Shown piece by piece: positions 1 to 11,058 of a stretch of DNA of 64,000 bases. The notes below the pieces were generated by a model, which saw only the letters and a program-made list of their open reading frames with translations, searched no databases and was not told the origin of the DNA. A program made the translations under genes and the position numbers. The stretch is from Stereum hirsutum FP-91666 SS1 (Eukaryota; Basidiomycota; Agaricomycetes; Russulales; Stereaceae): assembly GCF_000264905.1 (NCBI RefSeq), contig NW_006763148.1, positions 651,575-715,574 on the forward strand, in the 5' to 3' direction. Every line of letters starts with the position of its first letter. Position 1 is the stretch's first letter.

Positions 1-189
1 TCCACAGTTATTGTCACGGTATACCATGCTGATTCTTGCTGGGTACAAGTGCGGGGCCCAGCCAGGACCCAACCTCTGAGCGCCGGTGAATAGTTACTAG
101 CAATCGTAGCACCTGAGCACAACCATACACATGCAACATCAAAAGCCAGAACACGGTAAGCATACAACATCCTTCCTTTAGCACAACAA

Positions 190-1667
190 TCATAACCTTG
201 TAGTGAATGTCTGATGATGATAGACTGCGGGCGGGTTTCTTCTCCATTCTGCGGGTGCTAAAACTGTCTTCGCACTCCTGTGATCCGCTCCCCATTCTTC
301 AAAAATAATCTGATACGTCTTCCTCACCCAGTATTCCACCGACTGCCAGTCTGAGTGGACTGCACACCTTGCGACCATTTCCTTCGTCAAGTCCGCAATC
401 TCTCCAATATAGCCTTCCTTTTTCATGACACGTATGATATCCATCACTTCCTGCAGGAACCGCTCTCCTTGGAACGGACCAGTGAGGCTTTGCAGGCCAC
501 CATGCATCCTCGCAATTTCGGAACGACGTCTATCGCTCTTCTCTCTTTCTGCACTGGGCAACATGCACACGGTGCAAGCGCAAACGAAGCCCCAGCTCTT
601 CTCGAGGATTGCGCGCCTTTCGCTTCGAACGGCCCTGTGACGCTCTGGAGGCCCCAAGAACGAGACCTCGATTTCTTCTCCAACGGCGATATCCCGAAGT
701 GCGTATATTCTGAGCTGTCCGCTGCCCTCGTTCCAACCGTACCGGGCATTTCGCATGCAGCCATGGTTGAAACGCGAAGCCGCGAGGAAGACGGACTCCA
801 GAGCGACGCCGCGGGTCTCTGTTGCGAAGGCATTTGTGCAGTAGCGATCCACGACGGGGTCATCGTAACGATTGACTGCACCTGGGCTGAGCGACATGAA
901 GGCCTCTCTCTTGGACTCGTTGAGGCCGGCGACTGTCGACTTGATGACAAATCGCTTTTGGGACCCGATAGTGAAGATAGGTTTCTCTGCCAGGATCATG
1001 TCGCCACGCTGGAATATTCGAGTGGCGAATGCGCCTAGTCCCTTGCCTACAGACTCCTTGACCTCAAATCCATCGTTCATGATTGACTCTCCTTCCGATG
1101 CGGATATCTTCTCGCATTGATCCAGGAGGGGCGTCCACTCCCCGCCAGCGTCGCTGAATGCCCATATATCTGCGGTGTGCAATAGAAGACGGTGGCATGG
1201 CCGGGCATCGGTGATATTCTCCGATGCCTAAAGACAGGATACTCACCATGTTTGGCTCCCCGGAAATCCTTTTGTTCTCGCCTTGCAATCGACCTTCGAT
1301 AGAGGGCCTTCACCTCTCTAGGTGAAAGCGCAAGCGCTTTAGTGGCGTCTCCTTCGGCGTCCGGCCACCTATACGATTGAGACGATGAATACAATGCCTC
1401 CCTCAAAGAAGTTGGTGCTCACATCTCAAGCTTCAGGTAGGTCATGCATCTATTCAAGGGGTATGCGACATTAGTCGGCTCGATCTCCATCGCTCCTGTG
1501 TAGAGACGAAGGGCTTCGTGATAATCTTGGGCTCTGAATGCAGCATTACCCTAGTGTAAAGGTAGAACCCTATGTCAGATATAGAATCGAACTCGATGTA
1601 CACTAGCAACATCAGCTTGATTGACACGAACCTGCTCTTTCAAAGTACTTGCAGTTATTCCCGTCAT
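190..1667 (-). CDS. TPR-SET domain protein (SMYD/SET5-like methyltransferase family)
   Basis: Spliced minus-strand gene. A 12-residue first exon (1632-1667, starting MTGITAS) joins an exon beginning at 1550 that reads GNAAFRAQDYHEALRLY, a TPR helix. A further TPR (WPDAEGDATKAL) follows after a short intron. Another intron lies near 1180-1250. The long last exon holds the SET domain: start motif KGLGAFATR, then SRFNHGCMRNARYGW, then GEEIEVSFLG, then a post-SET-like CxC..C (FVCACTVC). Family members methylate lysines on histones or other proteins using S-adenosylmethionine. The usual NHSCxPN motif is degenerate here (NHGCMRN), and the tyrosine expected in the ISYL-type motif is phenylalanine, so activity is uncertain. 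The start fits the TPR consensus well. The 3' end at 190 is the end of the open frame and may be followed by another exon. Family is clear; substrate unknown. Confidence 0.8.
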
Positions 1668-2497
1668 GGCGTGTTGAGATATGTGGCCGACGAATGTTTT
1701 TCTTTAGTGGTCGAGGAGGTCAGAAGTGGATTACGGTGGCGGCACTCAAGAAAGTGACCTCGAGGCTACCTCAAGGCTTTGATTGTCCCAGGCATGAAGT
1801 AGGCGCTCGCACCCAAAATTAGGACTCTAGGTGGCCGAATCGAGAAATCTTTGAACAGTTGGAATGACAAGATGGAAGCCTACGTCTAGAGTGACGAAAT
1901 CATTCCTGGGAAAGGTATGATGCTGTCCGATGTCCAAATGAGTATAACAGCGCAGAGATTGCCCACTGGGAGACGGCAGCAGTGAATAAAAGCGACTCGA
2001 GGTTAGACGTCGACTGAGTGACATAATGACAGACGTTCATAAGCATTGGTCCAGAAAATTAACAGAGAGATCTGTCCAATGCTCTATGCTTCAACAGAGT
2101 TAAAGGATAAGTTCGATTCGTTCTTGGTCAGCGCGTCCGAGGATGTTTGCCAACTCGGACTTTGTACTGGCTATACCTTGTTAACAAGATAATTGCATCT
2201 TCTGAGAGAAAGGACCATCGGCAGTACTGTGCAGTACTAGCTATGCTCTCGAAAAATTGTTCCTTTGCTTGTGAGAGGAAGAGTCACGGTACAGTAGAGT
2301 TCGGCCAGATCGGGACGAGTCGGGAAGGAGACCGTCATATGTGGCCTCACGTGGCGCCGTTGATCCACACGAACTTCGCGATTCGAAATTCGAGCCTTGC
2401 TCTTGCCTTGTTGAGTCTTGACCGGTTTGACCACTGGAGCCCGGAACGAAAACTTTTGCTTCGGTCTCTCTTTCTACACAACAGCACTACTAGTGCC
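1668..2497. promoter_or_regulatory. Divergent spacer between TPR-SET gene and SPO11
   Basis: About 830 bases between two divergent genes, so it should hold both promoters and 5' UTRs. The frame of the SPO11 first exon stays open upstream to 2147, but that translation has no family features. No tRNA, repeat or clear TATA box was recognised. Confidence 0.4.
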
Positions 2498-5094
2498 ATG
2501 AAGATATCGGCTCTGCCCACGGTAGTCGATGCTATCTCCACTCGAGCCATCTACTCTTCGCCACATGTGGCGTCGCCTCCTCTGGGTGCTTTCTCTCGAC
2601 GGTCGTCCAGCTTCAATTCATCTGAATGCTCCCAAACTCCACCATCGTCTAATGACTCTCTTTTTGTGGATATGGGTCTTGAAAAGTATATTTTGTCTGA
2701 CTCTGACTCTGACTCTGAGATCCTTCCCTCTCGAGATCATTGCTTGGAGACTACTAGTACCGACTACTCTTCGCAGCCACTGGCAGACGACACACTTTCT
2801 ATGACTTCCGATGACGGCATACCTTACAGTCAACTCGAAGAACCTGCTGGTCCATCTCAGAGCTGCTCACAAGCCCAAGCAATCTCTCAGGACTCCGATG
2901 ATTACGATATTTTCGCTATGCTTGACCCTACGGATTCTGGATCTGATGAGGCTCTGATCGAGGTCCTCCTGAACAATATTCATGCTCCCTTAATCGTGGA
3001 GGAGCCTGAAGAGGACGAGATTTTACAACAGGAAGATGGTGACGAGGAGGCTGGTGAGGAGGGCGAAGGCCTCGACGCACGGTTTGTCTAGTTGTTCTCA
3101 TCCTGATTTTTGTGGCTCAAGACTCAAGACATGCGTAGAACTCAGGCTATTCAAGGGCTTGAAGGATTGATTTTGTCGTTTCTCAGTCAACTCTGCGATG
3201 CATCTGCGGTATCAGATGACTCAGATTCCGAAGAAGACTCTATGAGCCCGAAGGCAAAAGCGAAGAAAACATCAGGAAAGAAGATTGAAATGCAGATTCT
3301 GGATCGCAAGAAGTCACCGGTCGACGGGTATACATACGCTCTCTACAAGTCTTGTGGCGCTTTGAACTAACACCCCTCTGTTGACCTCTAGTGTTTCACC
3401 CATGCGCACAATCAAGTTCCCTGGACGAGGGAAACATGCCAGCTCGCGAGTCTTTGGTGCGTGTGTGAATGTATGCGTTTTAATTCGAGCCAAATTTATG
3501 GATTCTTCACCCCAGCCCAACTCTTCCGGGTTATTGACGTGGCACATGAAGCTTTAGTCAACGATGTGCCTATCACCAAACGGTAAGCCTCGTTTAGTCT
3601 CCTTCAATGCACTGCACAAAAATTATTAAATTTTCCTTTGCCGCATACAGAGACATACACTATCAAGACGTTGCACTTTTCAAGTCTCAGAGAGTGGTGG
3701 ACCAGGTATGTTCGCCTCCCTTCTCCGCCATAGTCACGGAGCATTCTAATGATACAGCCAACAGCTGATCGACGACATCTCAGCTACCATCGGCGTTGGA
3801 AGAGGGGATCTGAACGTTGTACGTTTATCTCGTTTCGGGGCTACTTGCCAACGATTCACTGACTCGTTGCTGCGTCTTTACTCTCAGCGCGCCTCTTCTA
3901 AAGGCCTTATATGCGGTTCTTCACTGGTCCTTCATCTCGTCGATGAAGGAGAGCTGGCTGTAACCGACTCGGAGGTATGGGAATATTCTGGAGCTAACTC
4001 TTCAGATTGACTTTACCTTCTTCGGGCCCACGTTTCAGGGATCTTTGATCCCCGTTGCTGAGGACATCGCTCGCTTCGACTTGAAGACAGAAATTCATTG
4101 GGTCCTGATTGTTGAGAAGGATGTATGTGATTATCAGGAACTGTATCTCAAAAAAGTTTTCTAACATATCAAGTCCCCTTTTCCCAGGCGGTATTCCAGA
4201 CGCTTTGTCGGCTGCGCCTCACATATCATCCATCCCTACCAGGACCAGGACTAATCGTCACGGTGCGTAATTCTGTACTCGCACAAACCATGCACATATT
4301 GCTAACGGTGTCAGCTCTATAGGGTAAAGGATACCCCGACCTCGCCACCCGCCAACTCGTGAAGACACTCTCCGACAATCTTCCCGAAACGTTTGCCCAT
4401 TTCTAAATGCCTTTCCCGCGATCGACACTGCTCTTATATGTACTCTCATCGCCTACGCAGGGTACCGATTCTGGCTTTGGTTGATGGGGATGCATACGGA
4501 ATCGACATCGTCTCAGTCTACAAGTTCGGCAGTCAAGCGCTCAAGCATGAGAGTGAACGACTCGCTGCTGAGAGGGTGCAGTGCATTGGGCTCTGGTCGA
4601 GCGAACTCGGGGAGTACGTCACAGTCTTTGCCTCTTGATTCGTAATCGGGCTTGTTAAGCTGACACTGCGTGCGCTCTGCAGGCTTGGGATAGACAACAG
4701 CTCTCTACTTCAGATCTCAGCTGCCGACGAGAAAAAGGTTCGTTCTTTTTGCGCATCCTTCCACGCTAGTATAGCCCTCCTTCAGTGTATCTTCCCGCTT
4801 TCGATGCCGCGCTGACTAACTGCTATCATCAAGGCACGGAATCTGCTCCTCAGAGCGGATCCGCTCCTTCCAATGAGGTGGAAGAAAGAGCTCCAATCGA
4901 TGCTCTTCACGCGTCGTAAAGCAGAAATCGAGATCCTCTCGTGCGCTAGTATCCCACCACGACCAAGTTCTTCGTCGAACATCACTTTTGAAGAGGATAG
5001 TGGGAGTGGGTACGAGCACCCGTTGGTGCGGTATCTGGTTCCGAGGATCAATGCAGCCGTAGACGAACTAGCAATGAATGTAGAGATGGGTTGA
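2498..5094 (+). CDS. SPO11: Meiotic recombination protein Spo11 (topoisomerase VI A-like)
   Basis: Makes meiotic DNA double-strand breaks by transesterification in the nucleus. The core is spread over many short exons. It shows the winged-helix catalytic motif KRDIHYQD near 3590-3670 (usual form RDIYY, catalytic Tyr last), then DDISATIGVGRGDLNV and SSKGLICG. The Toprim part reads GKGYPDLATRQLV and, near 4463-4530, ALVDGDAYGIDIVSVYKFGS, with the metal-binding DxD and Gly. The C-terminus ends ..HPLVRYLVPRINAAVDEL. Met at 2498 is chosen because translation further upstream lacks family features, although the frame is open to 2147. The first exon adds a Ser/Asp/Glu-rich acidic extension of about 200 residues, unusual for Spo11. 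The first intron (about 3082-3138) was placed to keep frame and is the least certain junction. Convergent with the membrane-protein gene at 5.4 kb. Confidence 0.9.
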
Positions 5095-5367
5095 TCGTAT
5101 ACTGTCGCTGCACCGAGAAGCTATACTTAAAAGGATTCATCGCGTAAACGTATACAACTTTGCCAGTGTCAAGGGTGGGTAAGCAATAATACAGTAGTCC
5201 TAACCTCGAGTAAGTGTACATCCGTATGTGTGCAAAAGCCACGAATCAATACTCGCACAGTTATGATGCGAAACAGAACTCAGCCCAACTATCGCCAGAA
5301 TATACAGAACAGAAGGTCAGCCCCTTATCATGCACCATTTACGAAAAAGAATCTTACAAAGGCGTCC

Positions 5368-6650
5368 TCAGACCTCTCTATGCCCATTACTCGTCATATC
5401 CTGACTGAGAGTCGCCTCATAACTCGGAGGAGGAGCCTCCTCGTCCCTCGTCCTCCTCCGTACCCTCCGTGTGTTCCTTGTCCCTGGTCGCACACTGACC
5501 GTCGGCGAAGGAGGTCCCGCATCCGACTGATCATTCGAATCTGTAGGTGACCTCGGAACTTCATCGACCTCGTACAGGGCTGGATCTCGACTTCGTGGGT
5601 AGGTGGGCGACTGATTTTGCACAGACATGGTGGGATAGCTGATTCCATCCCCACCAGTCTGACTCGTGATTCCTGCCTCTTCCTCCTTCCTCAGATTCCC
5701 AGTCGCTGCGCCTCCCACCGCTCGTTCTGCGTCTGCCTCATTCGCGACGTTAGGCGATCTAGGCGTAGGAATCGCCAGAGGTCTCGGCACCCGACTGACA
5801 TGCGACCTCTGCGATCCCGACCTCGTCATAGCACTACCGCTCGCATGAGAACCCCTCCTGAACAAGAACGGCGGGCTTCGTCCAACGACGCCCGTGAATA
5901 CTGACGAGAGAAGCGAAGTCGGATGGTCATCTGCCATGCGCATCTCCGGGTGTCCCGTTGTGCGCGAGTGCGAGTCCCGGTCGAATAGGATGCTCGGGTC
6001 CGTGCCACTGGAGAGGAGATCGATCTTGTTCTTTTCGCGTCGACGGAGGGCTTGTCGGTGGCGGTAGCGACCCCAGAGGTAGAAAGCGACGACTGCCAGG
6101 ATAAGAAGAACGAGAGCTAACGAACACCACGGTTAAATAGTGGACATCAGCAGGACGTTGTAGTAAGGCAAGATGGAGACCAGCTTATCGTACCCGAACC
6201 CAAAGCTATCCCGACGATCGCGCCCGTGCTTAACCTTGGACCAGAGTTCCCGTCGAGCGACTGAGAACCTGAGGATACGCCGGAGGATGAAGTCGTTGGT
6301 GTTGTAGTGGATGCTGTCATAGAACCTTTGGAGAAAGGACTTGTGGCTGTAGGGGTTGGACCATCGCCGTCTGTGTCACTGTGTCCACCGAATGTCATCA
6401 TAATCGTACAGAGAAATAAAAAGGTTATTAGCACTTACCCAGAACGTGACGATCCACCATCCGGACCACCTCTCGCACTGCTCATCATGGGTTGAAGCAA
6501 AAGCAGAACAGTCAGAAATCCAATCCTGCTTTTGAGGCTGCACCTCAAGCTCGACACCGAGATTGTAGTTGTGCAGGCTAGCATCATGGTGATGGTGGTC
6601 GGAAACAAACAGACAAGAAGGTGTGCGCAGCAGGCTGTGTGCGAGTCCAA
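5368..6650 (-). CDS. Single-pass membrane protein, Ser/Thr-rich ectodomain, PPxY tail
   Basis: Three inferred exons. Exon 1 (ending near 6437) carries a signal-peptide-like stretch (SRIGFLTVLLLLQPMMSSA). Exon 2 (about 6200-6375) is Ser/Thr/Gly-rich and probably O-mannosylated. Exon 3 begins with a transmembrane helix (LVLLILAVVAFYLWG) followed by basic residues (RYRHRQALRRREK), giving an outside-N, inside-C topology. The cytoplasmic tail of roughly 250 residues is Ser/Pro/Arg-rich and ends near EAPPPSYEATLSQ, a PPxY motif of the kind bound by WW domains such as those of Rsp5/Nedd4 ubiquitin ligases. The layout resembles fungal cell-wall stress sensors (Mid2/WSC type) without their cysteine domain. 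Start uncertain: Met at 6650 or the MM pair near 6587. Function inferred from architecture only. Confidence 0.6.
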
Positions 6651-7126
6651 GAAAGTACGCAGGCTTGAGCGTGCGAGAAGCGTTGAAGAAACTGAGGTAT
6701 GTTCCCATGCTTAACCTGTTTTTAATGCGTGTTCTGCTTGGCGTTTCTCGGAGCGATAGATCCAAGGAGGTGAGGTAATGGGTGTTGGGCGAATGAGGTG
6801 GAATGCGTAGCTGACTGAGAAGGTCCGCGGAGGAAGGTAAAGGGAGACACCATAGTAAGAGCGCAAAGGAAGAAATATGTCGCGGATGCTGATGTGCTGG
6901 TCGCGGAAAACAAAAGGTCATTGATCTTCAAGCCAAGTTAAATGAAACAAGAGACACAATATCATGGGAGTCACAGCCTGTGCCACACGGATCCCCAAGT
7001 ACCATACAGCTACAAATACAGCGCAACGATAGGCAGCTACTCTCCCCTAAACGGTTGATGAGATTAAATAGACCACAACACAGGATGCAGGACAAACGTA
7101 CGATATATGCACAACCACCCCGGGCC
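6651..7126. other. Spacer between two tandem minus-strand genes
   Basis: About 475 bases downstream of the BTB gene and upstream of the membrane-protein gene. Short open frames here show no family features. It presumably holds the 3' UTR of one gene and the promoter of the other. Confidence 0.35.
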
Positions 7127-8180
7127 TCATAAGAAATCACGGAATGGCTTGATGTCGCTGAGTTGCTGCTCAATCTCTGAGCGCCATTTCTTGAGGTCGT
7201 TGGTACAACAACCTCCCTGACCCAAGTTTCTGCGGTGCGCACGGAGTTTGAATAATTCATCGAGGTTCAGCAACGAAGGGATGTTGTTAACGATCTGGTC
7301 GAGGATAGGAAAGGCGTATTGATCAGGCCACCATTCGCAAAGCGCCCCACCATTCCCTCCTTTCCAGCATGTGACATGCCCAGAAACTTGCAGAGTGACC
7401 GCTTTGCGACCTATAGCAACCCATTGCTGGTAATATAGGTAAGACAAAACAAAAGCAGTCAGAACCATACCTTTCGGGATCACTAAAGCCAGTATGGGTA
7501 GCTAGACAATAGACACACCCAAGGTACTACCAGATTTACAGGCAGCATCTTTATCATCTCTTCAAGAGGAATCTTGAGAGCTTGGGTCGCTGCCCCGTCC
7601 AGAACATATGGGTAGTTGTGTGTCGCTGCATACGCAACTATGGCGGAAGAGTGTTCAGGAATATGTTTCCTAGGAAGATAAAAATTCATTGTCAGTATAT
7701 CATGCGCCGACTGAGAGCGGGCGTCCGCGTTACTGACCGAATGCATTGTTGGCAGTAGTTCATGGCAGAGTACACTTGGTATCTCTCTGCAGCCTCTGCG
7801 ACAGCGAGGATGGTGCTGAATTCCTCGTTGTCTAAGGACGGGTGCCGCCGCGGATGGATGAATTCGAAGAGTAAATACAACGTCTTCGAGTCTTCTGCTA
7901 AGGTGACAATCTCGCTGTCATTCGAGTGGACCTCTGTCGGTGGAAGACCTCCGGTATTACACTCGAGATATTTCGTGTGAATACGGAAGTGGACGGCATC
8001 GCTGGACTGAAAGACAACGTCGGCATCGATTGAATCTGTGAAGTCAACAATAGTTATACGCGCTTGTGATCGTCAACTTTATGTGGGACTTCCCGCCATT
8101 CTCAAATGGACGGCTCTATTGAGTGCGAAATGAGGGTACTCACAGCGCTGAGAGATCCCTGAGGCTGTTGTTGTCGACAT
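7127..8180 (-). CDS. BTB/POZ domain protein
   Basis: Spliced gene starting MSTTTASGISQR at 8180, with an intron just after (about 8050-8152). The next exon reads SIDADVVFQSSDAVHFRIHTKYLE, the start of a BTB fold. It continues with KTLYLLFEFIHPRRHPSLDNEEFSTILAVAEAAERYQVYSAM, the core helices of mushroom BTB proteins. Later exons give the helical back half (HSSAIVAYAATHNYPYVLDGAATQAL). The C-terminal exon ends KKWRSEIEQQLSDIKPFRDFL. Such proteins mediate dimerisation or act as Cullin-3 adaptors, and large numbers of unknown role occur in Agaricomycetes. Intron positions in the 3' half (near 7690-7740, 7440-7500 and 7395-7440) are approximate. Divergent from CDC6. Confidence 0.75.
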
Positions 8181-8635
8181 CTAGTAGCACTTAGATGGGC
8201 TGTGAGTGAGGGTAACGAACAGGAGTGCATGGAACGGAAGTTATACCGTCTATATACGCACGGACATGCTGCAACAGTGAGGCTTAGATGAAGATACTCT
8301 CAACCCTGATAAGAGACTTCACGAGACTCGAGATGTAAATGAAAAGCTTGCGGACCGAAAAGGCGCCTAGGGTACGGTATGCTGTGGCGAAGGAAGAAAG
8401 GACTCGCCACCTCAACCGTATACAGATCATCAAACCCATGGCTGTGACTGGCCGCATCCGATCCGACAACGATGACAAGATAAGGTCCTGACAACGTTGA
8501 GAGCACGTCGGAAGCATATAAATAAAATATCAGACAAAGCGCTCAGAAGTGAGTAAGGCAGGTGGTTGCAGCGAAGAAAGTGATAGAAAGAAAATAATAT
8601 CCAATAACGCCTTAAACACTGAAGCCACGTGATGA

Positions 8636-8667
8636 ACGCGTTCGAACACGCGCGCGACGCGACGCGT
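8636..8667 (+). promoter_or_regulatory. Two MCB (MluI cell-cycle) boxes upstream of CDC6
   Basis: ACGCGT occurs at 8636-8641 and again at 8662-8667, within an unusually CGCG-rich stretch and about 170-200 bases before the CDC6 start. ACGCGT is the binding site of the MBF (Mbp1/Res-Swi6) G1/S transcription factor in yeasts. Fission yeast cdc18, the CDC6 orthologue, is a classic MBF target. Assignment here is by motif and context. Confidence 0.6.
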
Positions 8668-8716
8668 TGAAGTGAACGTGTGCTTAGGTAAGACGTGTTT
8701 CAGTCTCCGCCGGTCG

Positions 8717-8722
8717 TATAAA
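8717..8722 (+). promoter_or_regulatory. TATA box of CDC6
   Basis: TATAAA lies 111 bases before the CDC6 ATG and downstream of the MCB boxes. A pyrimidine-rich tract follows, in the position expected for the transcription start. Confidence 0.45.
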
Positions 8723-8832
8723 CCCGGGCGGTTTTGGCGAGACTCTCTTCTTCTTCGTCGTCGTGTTCGTCGTCGCCCCCGCTGCCGCTCACATCGTCGT
8801 CCACATACACTTCGTAATCGCTATCGCTCACA

Positions 8833-11058
8833 ATGAACACACCTAAAACGCCAACTAAGCACTCAGTTTTGGGTAAGCGATCCCATCGGACACAGTCGGA
8901 CGACGCACCGTCGTCGCCAGCGTCGTCTTCCGATTGCTGTCAATCGTCATCATCGTCGGACACTGGCTTCACCGCAGCCTCATCTCCAGACCCAATTCCA
9001 TCTCCAAAGCGTCTGAGGTCAAACTCCTCTATCGTTGATGATGGAAACAACAAGGAAAATATACCACCGTTCAAGGGTGAGGTAATCAACGACTCGCCCA
9101 GGTCTATCCGATCTCTTCGTCGTACTGCAACAGAACACCAATCCCCTTCACGCCCTCGTAGTAGTACGTTCAATGCATCTCTTTTCACACTATCTTTTGG
9201 CTCCCGATGCTGATGTCGGCATCATTAGCTCCGCGCCGTCACGCATCCATGTCCCACGTTCCTGTGACGCCGACAACGCCCGCGACCGCTATCTCCCGAC
9301 TCAACGTTGACACCCCTCCCCCTACTCCTTCAGGCCTTTGCCTTCCTATTCATGCACGCGCCCGTGCTCTCCTTCGCGCTACGTGCAACAGTACCGCTAG
9401 CATTGCTGGTCGGGAATCAGAGCGGGACCTGATCACGTCATTCGTCGACTCCTTCCTCGTCACGAAACTCAACGAAGACGTTCTCGCCAACCCCGTTCTT
9501 TATATTTCAGGCTCCCCTGGGTGTGGCAAGACTGCTCTCGTGAACGCCATCCTCACCGGTCTTGAGGTTGAAATGTTTGAGAACCAGGTCAATGTCGCTA
9601 TGGTCAACTGTATGGCCATGAACAGCCTCGACGGCGTCTGGGATAGATTGTTTGAAGAGCTTGGTGGCAATCGTGGCAAGGGCAAGAAGGGGAAGAGCTG
9701 TGACCTTGTTGATGGGTTGCTGAAACGTCTCCAGTCTAAATGGTATGTCCTCGTCAATACGTCTTACGTCCGATTTGTGTCTAACATTATCTTCTTCCAG
9801 CATCCTTGTGCTCGACGAGATGGACCATGTCGCAAAGACGTCGCAATCCCTGACCGCGTTGTTCTCTCTCGCTCAGAAACACGCATCAAAACTTCGCATC
9901 GTCGGTATCGCAAACACTCATACCCTGACTTCTGCTTCGAACATCTCCCTCCAAGGAGCCTCTGGTGTCAAGACTGTTCACTTCGCTCCGTACGAGCCAT
10001 CCCAACTTCTTGACATCCTTCACGCTCGGCTTGCTCCCCTCACCGCCGAAGACTCTAACGTCACCCAGGAGATCCTGCGGAAGTTCCTTCCTATTCCTAC
10101 CATCACCCTCCTGTCAAAAAAGATCGCTGCCCAGACTGGTGATGTTCGTGCCGTCTTTGAAGTCCTGAGGAGAGCGATCGATGTCGCTATAGGCCAGTCT
10201 ACGACCATCAACTTCAGCGAAGATATCCCTCCCACCGTCACACCTGCACACATTCTCACTGCCCTTCAAGCTTACGCTCCAGCTTCGAAGGTCACCGCAG
10301 CTCCTGCTCCACGTCCCTCGTTGTTCTCTGGCTCTGCCCAGAACGTACCGACGAAGCCCAAAGCAGCTGGCAGTGCGACTGTCACACAAGTCCGCAACCT
10401 CGGCATCCAAGCCCAACTTGTTCTGTTAGCTCTGCTGGTCGCACATAAACGTCTCCAAGCTGGCCTCTCCCCATCGTCTTCTACGATGTCTGCCTCGTCA
10501 GTCGCGCCCCGTAGCCCAACTAAACTGAAGCGAAGCGCATCCACGTCTGCCTCCCTCTTTTCACCGGCCAACACAGCCTCCAATCTTTCGATCGATGTCT
10601 CTCACCTCCACGCCCTTTATACTACCATCCTCACCCGCGACGATGCCAGTAACTTCACCCCCGTCTCGCGGTCCGAGTTTTCCGACCTCGCGGGTATGCT
10701 CGAGACCCATGGCCTCGTGAACCTTGTCTCGGCCGCATCGATTCCTGGCTCACCGACGAAGAGCAAGGCTAGGAAGTTGTCTCGGTCGAGTTCGTTTGGA
10801 GGTGCGAAGGCGCTAGGGGGACAACAAGATGTGAAATTGGCGGAATGTGTCAGGATGGACGAGGTCTTGAAGGGTCTAGGCATCGAAGTCAACGATGTGG
10901 ATAAGACGAAGGGCGACACGGGTAGTGATATCTCCGAGGAGGAGATGAGGGAAATCTGGCAGACCGAGATGCAGAAGGTGAAGAAAGAGGAGAAGGTTGC
11001 CACTATGAAGAGCCGAGGTGCGGTGAAGAACGGCTTCGAGGGCGCCATGGAATCGTGA
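8833..11058 (+). CDS. CDC6: Cdc6/Cdc18 replication licensing AAA+ ATPase
   Basis: Loads the MCM2-7 helicase onto origin-bound ORC in G1. Inferred exons 8833-9163, 9229-9742 and 9801-11058 give 700 residues; each junction keeps frame. The disordered N-terminus has CDK sites (TPKTPTK, SPKR), a KRLR cyclin-docking-like motif, and NKENIPP, a KEN box recognised by the APC/C. The AAA+ core shows Walker A ISGSPGCGKTALV and Walker B ILVLDEMD (reading through the second intron), then sensor-1-type IVGIANT and sensor-2-type AAQTGDVRAVFEVLRRAID. The C-terminal third is the winged-helix region, interrupted by Ser/Pro/Lys-rich inserts, and ends in a charged tail. The length and the N-terminal regulatory motifs favour Cdc6 over Orc1, which would carry a BAH domain. 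Confidence 0.92.

Larger units (their letters stand above)
8181..8832. promoter_or_regulatory. Divergent promoter region of the BTB gene and CDC6
   Basis: About 650 bases between divergent starts. The CDC6-proximal half holds two ACGCGT boxes, an E-box-like CACGTG at 8626-8631 and a TATAAA at 8717-8722. Short open frames in 8284-8517 have no family features. Confidence 0.5.
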
